Shown here in pieces: positions 23,489 to 36,389 of a stretch of DNA of 64,000 nucleotides. Source of the stretch: Angiostrongylus vasorum (taxonomy: Eukaryota; Nematoda; Chromadorea; Rhabditida; Metastrongylidae). Position numbers and translations under genes: made by a program. The stretch is from contig JADANN010000378.1 in the NCBI GenBank assembly GCA_018806985.1, forward strand, positions 106,524-170,523. The letters are read 5' to 3'. A model generated the notes under the pieces. That model was not told the origin of the DNA, made no database searches, and saw nothing but the letters and a program-made list of their open reading frames with translations. Position 1 is the first letter of the stretch. Each line of letters starts with the position of its first letter.

Positions 23489-26400
23489 ATGCATTGGAAG
23501 ACTGCGACAGTTCTGCTTTGTGTTTATGGGATCACGAAGGAATTTCGGCCGGCTACACCTTTCCTCACACCGTATTTGGTTTCACCCTATAAGAACTTCA
23601 CTCTGGATGAAGTCTACGGGATGATCTTTCCGTTTTGGACCTACTCCTACATGATATTTTTTGGTAAGGCGTTCATACTTTAGCTTGGCTGCTCAAAGTA
23701 CAAGACCATTCCATTCCCATTTCACTGCAGTCTGTCATCATTACAACGCTAGTTGTATTTGTGTTTGCTACATATCAGTCAATTAGCTCATCCTGAGATT
23801 ATACAAACGTTACTTTTCATGTGGAAACATACTAGCTGTCGAGTGGTTGTGTTTTGGATACAATTCTTTTTTAGTTAGGGACCTCTGTACCTTCTTGTTT
23901 TTCTCTAAAGTATGAAATGTGTGGTCTTCATGTGGGTAAGTGCCATTCGACTGGTATCACAAACTCTGCTACGTTTTGAGACGCTTAAAATATGGTTATC
24001 TAGCGTGTGTTTGCAGGTGCCTGTGTTCTTTCTGACAGACATTCTTCGGTACAAGCCAGTAATTGTCCTTGAGGGAACGTGTCTTTCGTTAACCTGGATT
24101 CTTCTTGTGTGGGGCGAAGGCATAGTGCAAATGCGACTCATGCAAATTGCCTTTGGTGCGTTGATGCTGTAGAGCCTTTCTTTTTTTTGAATTCAGATTG
24201 CTTCCATGGACTCATCATTCGGTGATTGTCTACAGACAATCGATCGTTGACCTCACTTGTTTTTTTATTCTACGAGTTTTGTTTGTCGTGTTCATAGTCG
24301 AGGATTAGCACCTCAGCAGGGGACGGACGCAGCGTGTCATTCATTTTCACTTCTTTTCAGGTTTTGCTTCAGCTGCAGAAGTTGCATACTACTCATATCT
24401 GTATGCGATTGTAAATGAGAAGAACTATCGCCGTGTGACGTCATACGTTCGTAGTGCTGCTCTCACAGGGAAATTGTTGGCGTATAGCTTGGCCCAAGTC
24501 CTCATTTCCACCAGAACTGCTACATATCTGACACTGAATCAGGTGCGAAGACGCGGTATTAGTTCACTCGATCTTCTTGAAATGCTACCGCAAGTTTAGC
24601 GTGTGTATTACTTTTTTCAACACTTTTCCACTGTTTCGTAACTTCATGGACTTTGTAATAATGTGGAATTTCTTCGGACACCACTGAAATGTGTAGGGAA
24701 CCACGTAGCAGTGTAGGTAGAATCCTATTCTTACTACTAGTTCTGGCATAATATATGTGTTTTTTAGATATCGTTAGTGGCTGTTGTTTGTGTTTTCTTC
24801 ATCGCTCTAGCACTGCCTCCGGCTACAGCACGTTCTGCTCAGTGCGAGGCTCAAAGTGAGCCTTTGGAAAGTAAGACATTGGATGAGCGACTTCAAGAAC
24901 AAAGCTCAACGTTCAACGAAGATCTCCATTATAAGCCGAGATGGGGCATGCGGAATTATATCGTCAATGTACTTGAGAGTTTCAAGATATTCAAGAATAA
25001 TATGGTGGTACTTAAATGGTCTTTGTGGTGGTCTCTCACAAGCTGTGGAATTTTCCAGGTGCTCAGTTCCGCAAGACAGTTTGCTTCTTACCATCTTATT
25101 TTGTCCTTGCCCCTCAACCATCGTAGAATATTTTCACTTTTTCGGTTTTTATTCTCTTTCTTGGCCAAATAAATCATCTTGCAGGAATTACAAGCAAAGA
25201 GTACGAAAGATTGATGGGGGAAATCGATGTGAAGCTCCAAAATAGGCTGTCATTCTTTTTGTTAATAATTTCCGTTCAGGTGTACAATTATATACAATCC
25301 CTTTGGATTGAAATGCAACCGGATCCGAGCGATGTAGAAAATGGTCTGGTAGAGGTTATAAGTACTGTCGCAGGTGCGTCGTACAATTTGTTCTTCACTC
25401 CAGTGATGGTTCTAGCTATATTGTGTACATATATACTTAAATTAAGTAAATATATACATATATATGCACATATATATAAAGACGTATACATATAAACTTG
25501 GAAAGTTTGAAAGCGCTTCAAGGTGTCTCGAATTTGAACTTCATTTGGGTCCGACTTAATATTTTCAGGCGCTGTGCTATCTTTTTTTGTGCAGTTTGCT
25601 GTCATAGACTGGGTTCAGTATGGAGAATTTGTTTTAACTCTTTCTTCCTTGTTGATTGGCATTGTTCTTGCCGTGATTTCTCAAACGGACTATGTTTGGA
25701 TTGCATACAGCGGTTACGTCTTTGTGACGGCTACTTACCACACCCTTATTACTGCTGCCAGGTGTGACTTTTAGAATTTCACTGTTTTCATCGTTATCTT
25801 TTTCATACACTTTATGTATGTGACATGTAGTGGCCATTTTAGACGAATAGCTTTATCACTTCTAAAATTTCGCTTCATCAGTGATAGAACGGGTGACTAC
25901 GTCCAGTATATTTTTGGCGATGGGTTTATACAATAGATGTTCCATTTATGTAAAAGTTGTTATGCCCAGATCCTGCATAGCTGTCGAAACTAATTGGGCG
26001 AATGTCTAGATGTTCAAGTAACATTGGATATAGAGCTGTCAGAGCTAATAACAATAGCTTTTTACTCCGCGTATTCGTCATCTGAGTTATCGGATGTGAA
26101 CAATGAGGGCATATGCGGTTGTGTGTAGAATCAACCTTCTCAGCTGGCGTAGGAGGCAGGTTCTCGATGGGGTTCTGTTGCATTGCTTCAGCTTCTGCAC
26201 CGTGCTTTGCTTATACGATAGTACCACGAGTATATTTATTGCTGTGAGCTCATTAATTACTTTGATGTATGTGAGAGCAAAGGGAAAGCAGGAGTCCAAA
26301 AATTCTTAGGGCCGTTATGCCTACACTACAGCGGACATGGCAGGCGTTCTTTTTCCCACTAAATCTCTCGGTAAAATGAGGCTGGTTTAAGGGAAAGTAT

Positions 26401-29400
26401 CGAAATATGTTGCCGGGAGATCATTTTGGAGTAGTTTCTTTAGTACCGTTCAGTTGGAAAATCTTGCCTCATATCACTTTGGAAATCTGAGCACTCGATG
26501 CTATGACTCTAGACAAAAATGCTCAGTGGCAGCAATTGATTTGTACTTCACCATCTTCCTTGACACTTCCTAGGGCACTAGTTGTTGTCGACAGCAACTC
26601 AGTTTGCGAATGTGACTTTCGTAAGTTTACCGGTGCTTCTTCATCTTATCGCACAGCGGCTTGTATAGTGTAACGTCGCCATAGTGATGATAGCCCGCGT
26701 AAAATGTCTCTGATGTCAAAATTAGGACGGAATCCATCAAGTCAGTCTTTCATCCACTTTTGGAATTGCTCGCGCTAATGATCGGTGCGGTGCACCATTA
26801 CTGCATAACGTACCATAATTACAGAACAATTCGTAGTCAATATCGAGCGCAGATTTCTTTGAACATATAATGGTGTCGGTCAACCTTGAATAAAACGCAG
26901 ATGTGCATATCGCTCTTTGATTTGTGGACATTCTTGCTAAATGCATTGATGTCTTCATTGCATTTCCATACAATGAAATCATTAAAGGCTGGACAACCGA
27001 AATGCCATAGTCGTCTGTGTTGTGGGCTGAGTTGAAGTAGTTTTGTTTCGAATGGCATAATCTGTTCATCCTCTTCCTAGGGGAGAAGAAAAGAGCTCCG
27101 TATTTTCGAATGTGATATTATCTATCTTCGGAAAAATAAAGGAGTCATAGAAAACCAATTGCTGTAATGTTTCTCCATTCTCAATATTATGTCACCAGGC
27201 TTTTCATCCTTAGTATTCATCAAAATAATAACCACAGTTGGGCCAACCATGCCTTTACAGTATTACAGCGATGCGTACGCATCCAGAAGGGGCGAACTAC
27301 GATAAGAGAAATACTTCATAATTATTGCTTCCATTGCAAGAGATACCTTGGGGAACTCATTTTCCCACTCTTTCATATTCTTTCTCTCCAGAGGTCCAGT
27401 GTTAAACCATCACAGTATTCGTTTAAAAACTTCGGTATGGATGTCACGTTTTTTGTTGGTCCAGTGCTATATCGAAGTGAAGATAACATCTCTGTGAAAT
27501 ACCTGGATAAGCCTCCTCGTTTGCCTGAATTGTCAGGCTATCTATGTCACTGTGGTGTTAGGGGTTATTTTGCATAACATGTTATATATCTTGAGACGTT
27601 TTGCTACATCGGCTGCCCGACATGGATTCTGTGCGGCAAAGCTCGAACTTTCAAAACAATCAACGAGTGCTATTTTCCCTTGCCAGATCCTAATGTTTAT
27701 AAAGGCAGTATTGACTATGTCGATGCTGAAAAATTTTTTTATTTTGTTCTATTTGCATGCACTATCGATCAACTTCGAAATCGGCATAGGTTATGACGAG
27801 AAGCAGGTGGTGATTTTGATAAGATGTTATTTAGGACTAAAAGAGTGGTCGCGGGTGCGTGTGGCGCAGTAGTCGGAGACGCCCTGCAACACACACGTGG
27901 AATCGGTCTTCGAGCCCATTGCCCACCAAGCCTACCGTCCATTCGGAGTCGGCGAATTGCTACCAGACTTCTCTGGGAGGATGGCAGCACTGGCTCTATA
28001 TATCGGAAGGCCACCACAAGTCACTGTAAAGGCCAAATGTGCATTCAGTCACCTCCAAACGATGCTTAATGAACTCGAATGCTTAGCGCATCCCTCAGGG
28101 ATTGATCAACAGCAGGGAGTTTTATCCTTTCATCCTTTTTATAGTGGTCGCATTTGTTTAGTTGGTTGGCTTTGATTTGTTCATTAGGCGGACTCAGTAA
28201 GTGGTAATAACTGTAGATGTCTTCGAATGTTTCTGCCAACATGCTATTCGTATGGGATGCATGTCGTTCATGATTACCAAGTTGTGCTGATGGTTGAACT
28301 ATTCCATTCGTTTAGGAGTACTGATATAGTATTATATTCGCAGAGGTCCAAACGTTAATTTTGTAGTTCTTTTTCGAGCTTCTAATATCTTTTCCGTATA
28401 GGTTTGCCAGTCTGACTTCAGGCGACTTCATTAGTTGGCACTTATTACCGCGGTGTTTAGGGTACATCAAACCCAAACTTCTCTTTTTCTCTTCTTCTCT
28501 TTTCGAACGGCTCCTGTATAGCAGTCCAAATCCGATTAGAACTTCTCGCTTCTAATACTGAAAAGTAACGGCGCTTTTTTGGAGTGTTTTGACAACCATC
28601 TCATAGCCTTCAGTTGGAGATCTTAGCTGAAAGTGTTTTCGTGCATCCCTTGTTTTTCTATTCTGATTTGATTACAGGATTTTTTTGTGGGTAGCCTGTG
28701 ACTCGATCGAGATTTCGTATTCAGGGGCAATTTGCATGCTTACCAAAAACTAATTTTGTGGAAGAGACATACAGTGGATCCATTCCTGGCCAGAGCGGTT
28801 CTATCCTTCTTTTGATTTTCTATCATGGGTTTAAACTATAAACATTGACCGGAAAGGTGAAACGAAGAACTCGCATGGTGTGATGATGAGCGCGTTAGTC
28901 CCCGAAAAGGGTAATACCATGTTCGACTCCCACCGCAGACATCAGCGGTTCGGAGTTTTGCAAACATCTCAGCATCGTTATGTAATAGCCATTGAATTTC
29001 TAGGATTGCGGGCAACTTCCTGTATCAATATATTGAGCATCTCTGTTTCGTATTCATCAGCTACAGAGATTGGTAAAAGTTTGAGGAAGTGTTTTCTCTT
29101 AGCATGGAAATTGAGAACGCATTATGGCCCATGTATGATGATAGGATCTCATGTGAATCAGCAAAATTTGCACTTCACAAGTGCGCAAAAAAGCCACCAC
29201 TGGCATTTTGTGGCGATGGTTTACCACTATGGATAGAATAGGTTTTGTAATCAGGTTCACATCTGTTAGTCGTCTCCATTTTGGTTCTGTGTATGACGAT
29301 TACGCTTATTTGATGTTGCATCCTATTAGAAGGCAAACGAACGTCTGCGTCAGTTGGATATACCGTTCTTGTGATGAGTTCACAACAAGAAACGCTGTCA

Positions 29401-31478
29401 TTGACATGTTGTGAATATTTTACCGGATGATGTAGTAGAAGGCACGGCAGCAAGAGTGCATCTCTGTTTGTTACAGCTTATATTTCCTTAAGTAGCGGAG
29501 TAGCCTAACCATGGTCTTCTCATCGTAAGTGGAAAGTTGATTTGTCAGCTGGCGACTAGACTGGTACCGACCAGAATCTCTTGCAACCGATGAACCCTCA
29601 TACTGTGCTACCGATAAGATGCTAGCATCTCTCGAATGAGTGAACCCTCGTGTGGTTTTCAGATAGCCATATCTAACTCTTCACTTTTGGTGACCGTTTG
29701 TATGCGACGAATCCCGTCCTCTGAATTGCACTTGATGCCTCCTTCCAGTAGTGTTAATTATATGGGAGGCGAGTAAACAATGTAAAAAGAATAGGTTGAG
29801 GTAAGCATGTCGGCATCATTTATTGGTATTATTATTGTGACGCCTAGTAATATATATGTGGGAACTGCTTTATCTTGTTGATGGTAATCTTTCGAAATTG
29901 CTCTATGACTGCTGAACTGAGGCTTCATCAATTGTTTATTTTATTTTCAGCTACAATATTGCCCACGAACTTGGTTCCATCAACAACGGTCTCGTATTTG
30001 GCTGGAACACGTTTGTCGCAGTGGTTCTTCAAACTGGTTTGACGTTACTAGTTGTAGACGTTAATGGATTGAACCTCGACATTAGGACTCAAGTGAGTTC
30101 CATACCTCGTTGAGAGCCAAATATGTTTATTTCTTCAAAACCCTTCATTCTTCGTCGACAATAGGAGAAGGTCGTCTGAGGAATTGTTTATCTTCAAGGT
30201 TGAATTCGCCTCCCAAAATTTTCCAAACCAGCATCGCAGTATGCGTTCTTTAGAATCTTCTCGGCCCTTTAATCATGAATGTTTCGAGCCGTTTGTGCTG
30301 AGTAGTTGCGAGATAGAAATCGTAGAAGTAAATCGGTCAAAACTGCTGTTTCTATATCTGAAATTCTAACCTTTAGAATTTTTCGGACGTGTGCAAGAAG
30401 AGTAGGATTATTAATCGAACACCAATTTCCGAATGACCTAATGGTTAAGTTCTACAGAATATGTAGAGTTTGTTTGTTGTTAGGGTGAGCGAAAATTAGC
30501 TACGGAATCGTCAAGTTAACTTTGTGGGTGCCTTCTCGCTATGATGGTACTTTAAGAGAATGCCGTAAAAATAACTCTTGGAGCGTAGGAATTAGTGCTG
30601 AACAATATGCATTTTTGCCGAGAAATAGTGGTGTTAACCAACCAGTCAGCAGGTGCACTGCGAATTTCTGCACTCAGAAACTCGTACGTGATACATTTCC
30701 CTTCCGCTGTTTATTTTGCAGCGTACGCCTTTTCTGATGCATTTTTTTGCCATCGTTTGGTAGCTTTCCCACATTTTGTGGCAGTCATCCATTCGAAGAA
30801 GCTGTATTTTGTACTGAGAAATATACAAAAGAGTATTTTACGAACGAGTCCATTCACTAGTAATTTGAGTGGTAACTGACTCTTATCTCAAGTTCGAGCG
30901 CTGTGATGAATCGTGGTTGTGGAGTGGAATGGGTGTGTATGAAAAAACAGAGAGATAGACTTAACATAAGCTGCGAAACAGTAGCATACGTTTGCATTTA
31001 CTCGGAGTGGTAAAGCAGAGTCTCTTCTATAATACTGTCTTGTTCTCAACCCAAATGCTCTGGTTATCGAACGATTGTAGTTTGTTTTCAAAAACCCACA
31101 AGTCTATAACGAAATGAGATTAGGTGTGCTCAGCACCGTGACAACGTGGTTATTCATTCAATACTGAATGAGCGAATTCTTTTTCTCCAAGAAATAATGC
31201 GTATATTTCGACTAGCCGTATTGTTTTCTATGTTTTCTTCAGAATGAAAAACTATCTCTGGAAACAAGTTGTGAACAGTTTTAGCCTGATGCACGATTTT
31301 TTCCTTGTTTTCTTTTGTTGGGAAGAAAAGCAAGTGGCAAAGAGCCGTAAGAGTGTAGTAGGTGTGTAATCTGTCTTCTGATCTGTCATGCACTTTTATC
31401 CTAAATTGATAACATTCTGAACACCTTGCGGCCTTTTCACGCTTGCATATCACATATTTATTTCACAGCTGTTGTGTC

Positions 31479-31559
<81 letters not shown>

Positions 31560-31667
31560 ATAGTGTGCGTAATCTATTTGTACAAATTTCAGTTCGTCGT
31601 GTATGCAGCGTATTTCGCGTTGGTGTCTATGTTATTTCTTTTTCTTCTTCGTTCACTCGCGGTTTAA
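23489..31667 (+). CDS. SLC19-family folate/thiamine transporter
   Basis: Eight exons: 23489-23663, 24017-24155, 24361-24542, 24768-25058, 25280-25373, 25569-25761, 29951-30092 and 31593-31667, about 429 residues. It is a plasma-membrane vitamin uptake carrier of the reduced-folate/thiamine family (C. elegans folt genes). Diagnostic features are KEFRPATPFLTPYL near the N terminus, VFFLTDILRYKPV (TM2-3 region), AAEVAYYSYLYAIV (TM4), a central acidic loop (residues about 185-225), LVFGWNTFVAVVLQTGLTLL and VVDVNGLNLDIRTQ (TM10-11 region), and a last hydrophobic exon. All junctions agree in phase except exon 1 to exon 2: the donor after a six-T run leaves one extra base, and one T fewer would restore phase and give the expected hydrophobic residue before VPVFF. 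The 4.2-kb intron 6 holds SINE A and repeat C copies. Family certain; paralogue and substrate not. Confidence 0.88.
25762..27852. other. Left part of SLC19 intron 6
   Basis: No repeat matching others in the window and no recognisable exon. A 136-codon frame at 27167-27577 has no motif and no supporting splice structure. Confidence 0.5.
27853..28140 (+). repeat. tRNA-derived SINE A, copy 5
   Basis: One of the best-preserved copies: GGTGCGTGTGGCGCAGTAGTC head, B-box-like region near 27898, GAATTGCTACCAGACTTCTC block, TCAGGGATTGATCAAC end, and a short tail rich in TTATCCTTT/CATCCTTT. It lies inside intron 6 of the SLC19 gene, in the sense direction. Confidence 0.85.
28865..28990 (+). repeat. 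SINE-like repeat C, copy 4
   Basis: Contains the tRNA-like TGGTGTGATGATGAGCGCG with CCATGTTCGACTCCCACC downstream and the shared TTCGGAGTTTTGCAAA tail. It lies inside SLC19 intron 6. Confidence 0.65.
28991..29950. other. Right part of SLC19 intron 6
   Basis: Unique sequence with overlapping frames on both strands near 29.2-29.45 kb and no domain. It ends in the strong acceptor TTTATTTTCAG of exon 7. Confidence 0.5.
31479..31555. repeat. (AT)n microsatellite in the last SLC19 intron
   Basis: About 75 bp of uninterrupted AT dinucleotide ending 37 bp before the acceptor of the last coding exon. Its length is likely to vary between individuals or assemblies. Confidence 0.95.
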
Positions 31668-31761
31668 GAAATTCCAGATGATCGCTGAGAGTGATTAGGA
31701 TAGGTGTTAGTGACTGGTTTGTGTAGACATGATAAAGTTTCATATCATTGTACTTTTTGAT

Positions 31762-31767
31762 AATAAA
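31762..31767 (+). terminator. Probable poly(A) signal of the SLC19 gene
   Basis: AATAAA 95 bp after the stop codon at 31665-31667, in an AT-rich context. No closer canonical signal is seen. Confidence 0.6.
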
Positions 31768-31779
31768 ATATAAATAGAA

Positions 31780-34280
31780 TGTGGATTTGCCAAGTACTGA
31801 GTCGAAAGCTCTTGTCGATGGTGTTTTCTTTTTTTTCTAGTTTTTTCGTCCTCTATATGGCAATGTCAGTTATGTGTACCTTCAGTAGGCGCACCAATCA
31901 AAAAAATCTGAAATCACACTGGGTTTTAAAAAAAGGAAGAAGGGTAGCGTGTTTGTCGTTGATCAAAGACTTGGGAATGCGCCATACATCGAACTCTATT
32001 CGTAACAATGTAAAGGCGGCTAGGTGGATGTACCCATTTACTTTATTGTACATAATCATCTGGCCTTAGAGTGGAGCCTTTTGTTTTGAGGATAGAGACG
32101 TCCAATCGTTATCCGATTCAGTTCCCGTTAAGAATCGGTATGGGCTTATCGGTGAACGAGAACACAACAATCAAAACCCAGGTCGAATGAAAGTTGGTTT
32201 TGATGCTTTTTTGTATCGCAACATGCTTGTTAAAAAAATTCAGTGTGCGCATGTGCCGGTATTTACCCACTGTTCTGGTTACTGTCACGTCACCCAGTAG
32301 TGAATGTTGCTAGGAAGCGAAAACCTTTGGCAGTGCGGTGTTTCACGACTATCATGACGTAACGTGGTAGATTTATGTAGTAAATAAATCCAGGAAATGT
32401 GATTTTTAGTTCTCGTTCCACGTATAAGGAATGTGTCTGTGCCACAGAGAAAACAATTGGATGGAGCTACTTTATTTTAGACCTTATGCACGTCTCCACA
32501 CTGTCGAACAAAGTAAACTAATGTGATGTTTTTTCTTCCAAGCCGTCAAATCACACAAAACAAGCTGCAGTGGGCACTCGAGTGGAATTGTCGGGGCTTT
32601 GAAGAAGGCGACATGCACTACAGGATACACCCGTTAAATCTTTGTAGCTATCGCAGTTGCTAGCGGAAAGTAGGCCTTCGAGTCAGTTCTCGGCACCGAA
32701 CAACCACTAGCTTTAAGCAGAATGCTCGACTTCGTGAGAGGACGCCACGCGGGACTTTTCGTAGTTGACACCGGGCAACACCTTTCGACGCTGAAACTTG
32801 AGTAATTAAACATTTATTTACTTAGAAGCAACACCAATACAACAAGAATAACGATGGAAGAATACTGGCATAAGAATAAGGCAGTGAAGTGGAACGTAAG
32901 ACTCGATAGAGACTGCCAAAATATGCCGTGCTAGAGGGCGTGGCTACGCCCGAGCGAGCGTCGTTGGTGGTAGGGTTAAGGCTCGGGTCGCAGGGTTTAT
33001 TCCCTAATCAATGAGACGTACTCAAGAGCATGCCTGGTGGTGTGACTGATGTTTACGCGATGCTGTGTCTAGTGGCGTTGTGGCAATGGCGGCCTCTATC
33101 GACTTATTGAATGTGTTTGCTAGGTAGATAGAGAATCCACTGTTTGATAGAGGAATTCTCTATACGAATTCCCTTAGGATGGGATCAAAATATTTACGTA
33201 CTACGACATCTGCCAGGCAACTTGAGAAACAGTAGATGTGGTCCTTGCTACAGAAACATACAGTGATAGGAAGAAATCGTAACTATTCTGGGGGAAACTT
33301 GCTGTAGTAGCAGCCTTATGCAAGGTTATCAACAATAAGCCAAGACAATGACTATCTATAGTGAAGTTAAATAAAAGTCAGTTTGGATAATATTGCTAGT
33401 TTTGGCTGTAGACCTCCGATAAAACATATTTCTAAATTTTCGGGAAGCAATTTTTCCCTTCGCATTTGCTTGATGGTTTGAGTGCTTCACCGAGCTAAAT
33501 TTAACAGTAGTAAACAGCTAGCACTTTGCAATAACTGCCCTAGATGGTAAACACATTCCTGAAAAAAGTATGTATCAGTTCCCAGAAAGAGCAATAATCA
33601 AAGTAAGGATAAATGTGGGACAGGTTTGGTTGTCCATAAGGTTTCTTGCCATTTCCCTTTTCTTTCTTTTTTCAGCAAATCATTGTTTTGGTGAACAAGA
33701 AAAGCACATATGGAAATTTCCCACTTTCCGAAGAAGGTAATTAAATAGCTGTAGCACTAGCTGTCGATAGTGCTGTAAACATCAATTAGCTGATTTCACC
33801 TTTACTCATCAAAACTCATCCTAAGAGAAGAATTCCGCCCGTCAAGCAATTAACTGTGGATACCGTGTATAAGAAATGTACGTTGTTAACAGCAAATTGG
33901 AGGGGAATGAAGATTAGTCGACCAACAATGCGGTTTTGCACAGCCAAAATAACAGTTCGACAAAATCAATCTTTTGAATGGCTTGTTTTTCTGTGGAAAT
34001 CTCTTTTGGCGTCCAGCTGCTTCGCTCCGCCTTTTAAGATGACTTTTGGAGGACCACTTTTTGGTTATTCCATGAGAGTCATTCTTGAAGAACTGACAAC
34101 CATAGCTTTACGAGTCAGAGAAACATAAGAAAGACATAAACAAAAGAGACTACATAAGGACAAGGCCCTATTTCTGCACTTCTTGCGTTAAGATGTGCAG
34201 AGCGAACGAAAGATTCTTGGATTGCAACTGCAGGTGCTCCATATGATACTTGCTTTTCTTCGTTTTGAATTTTGCACATA
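31780..34280. other. Intergenic; no gene recognised apart from one orphan exon candidate
   Basis: The stretch 32520-33020 is GC-richer (about 50%) and may be an old repeat, but no second copy is visible in the window. One exon-like segment at 33676-33736 is listed separately. Confidence 0.35.
33676..33736 (+). CDS. Orphan exon candidate
   Basis: A strong acceptor (CTTTTTTCAG, ending 33675) and a donor (GAAGAAG then GTAATT) enclose 61 open bases reading QIIVLVNKKSTYGNFPLSEE. It could be an alternative last exon of the SLC19 gene 2 kb upstream (joining after DIRTQ or after the hydrophobic last exon) or part of an unseen gene. No downstream partner exon was found. Confidence 0.25.
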
Positions 34281-34284
34281 GCAA

Positions 34285-34640
34285 GAAGGTACGATTGGAG
34301 CAGTGGTGGTTATGACGTTTGTCACGAGAACTATGCTCGTTCGACTCCACTCCGTACTCATGAAGCCTCTTATCTCTCCAGGGTCGGGGACTTGGCACCA
34401 GACTTGTCTGTGCTTCTCCGATTTCCCTTAATCCATAACAGAACGTCTTAGCTCGGTTATCTTAAGATTTCAGGGAGACTGTGTTGGGTAGTAATTCAGC
34501 GACATTCATAAAGAAGCCGAAATCGTTCAAGCAGCGGCCGAATCTACACGCGATGTGTTCGAAGAGAATCGTGGATGACGGATGCGAGGAGAAGAATCCA
34601 ATACGGGAAGTACAGGGATCTACATAGCAGGTATCAAGGT
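34285..34640 (+). repeat. SINE A-related repeat (variant A'), copy 2
   Basis: A tRNA-like head (GGAGCAGTGGTGGTTATGAC, then TCGTTCGACTCC) followed by the shared GGGACTTGGCACCAGACTTGTC block and the A' tail (TCTTAGCTCGGTTATC, GGATGACGGATGCGAGGAG). The layout matches the copies at 11.5 and 46.2 kb. Confidence 0.65.
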
Positions 34641-36389
34641 CGGTCATTTGGAGTAAATTTAGGGAAAAAGCGTCGTTAAAAGTTTATGTAATGGCCTTTC
34701 ATTTGGTGGTTAAGTCGAACCGAGCCATCCTTTTATTAAGTGAGTGTGTGTAGCAACATGTAAACGACAAGCTCGCTATGTGCCAGAAATATTACCTATC
34801 CCGTCATCATAACTGGGCCATAATTTTGATGCCCATATAGCTAGTTTTTCGTGCTCGTAATTCGATTAAAGGGGTGCTGCGACTAACATCTGATAAGACC
34901 AAACAGGTTGGAACTTATTTTTCCGCTATCAAAAATGCTAGTGTTAACACGTGGCAGAAGTCTCTTGCAGACCAACCAAGTTCCTCTCCACTCCTTTCTT
35001 CTACTCAGTCCGTAAGGGTAGCTTGGTTTTCAATTCCCACACACAAACTTAACCTGGCTTTTTTCTTCAAGCCTCCGCCGAAATTTCTGGTATTCTGTTC
35101 CAGCATTGATCCAAAATTGGTTGGAAGGAACTCTTGGGTGCTGTGAGGTCCTCACGTCGTTCTTTCTGTAACATGAAGATAATTTTGTAAAACTAGATAT
35201 CGCTGTCGCATCTTACAGTTTTTTTTACATTTACTCCAAATCTGTATATTTGAATACTACTATCGCTAATCCTGTTATCTAACGGTTCATCTGTTGAAGA
35301 CCTTTTACCATCTCACTTTTATGTGATTTTAACCCGTTGCGACTTGTTTATAAACAGAATCACCTCTAGCAGATTCTGTGTCTTCTAAGTGATGTAAATT
35401 TTAAGACAATCACAAGAAGACGTCTGTGTGGAGCTCGAATCGGTCACTGAATTTGCGAATACGATAGCTGTCTGGGGAGTATTTTCAAGAAGATGTTGTG
35501 CATACCGTTTACGAAATTGGTGTCGCTTATTTTTGATAATGAAGTAGTTTACTTTGTTGACAAACTGAATCTTCGACGTTACATTATGAGGTGCTGAGTG
35601 GTTCCTTTAATTGAGAAACCTACTATTTAATCATTGTATGTGTAATCACTTCCATCGCGTTCTGTAATGTGATTACTGTGTTCTTGAACACTGCCACTTA
35701 CGATCACGTTGCTTGCTAGATTGTGAATATTTGCTGTGAGCAAATCTATTGCTCATCTCCAATTTCTGATAACAGTGAAAACGATTTTTCTTTGTGTTTC
35801 GAGAAGAATCTGAAGCGTGCCGAAAATAATCTAACAAGCAGGAGCATTCGTGCCTTTGGTCTCCTACATTGCCTTGAACTATCAGCACTAGATTCTGGCA
35901 TCAGCGATCTCTGCACATTTATGATGACATCTAGTTTTTGTGGTAATCGAGCCAGTGCCTAATTTTCTTTGTACAATGCGAGACAAACGTCCTCCACTTT
36001 ACTGCTTGTGTGCCTCGACGTCTTGGAAGCTGGTGAACTCTTGTTGTGTGAGAACAGCTCGTCAGCTGCGTGCACTTGTGCGCTTTGTTAGTTGACGTCT
36101 TAATAACATCCTCATTGCTAAAGGTGCTCGACGAACGAACTCGTCCAGAAGACAGCTAAGTGCTGGGCGCGAATTCCACCACATAGAAAGGATATGGCAA
36201 AAAAATTTTTGTACAGCAGAAGAACTGGCAAGAAAAAAAGGGTCAAGTATTACTGGTGTGATTCGCCGGGCTCATCTCATATGCAAGTCATCTATGACTT
36301 GCAATATCGTGGATGTGGTATAAGGTTCAGTTTTAAGGCGGTATTCCAGTTTGTACAAAAAATTGAAGCTATTGTAAGCATGCAAGAGA
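34641..36389. other. Intergenic; no gene recognised
   Basis: Unique AT-rich sequence. Short frames near 34874-35146 and 35673-35962 have no motifs. Confidence 0.4.

Noticed and set aside
27167..27577. 136-codon frame in SLC19 intron 6
   Set aside because: No recognisable motif, no splice partners, ordinary composition; likely chance.
31443..31592. Frame with a long Tyr-Ile run leading into the last SLC19 exon
   Set aside because: The run is the (AT)n microsatellite in the intron; the acceptor at 31592 marks the true exon start.
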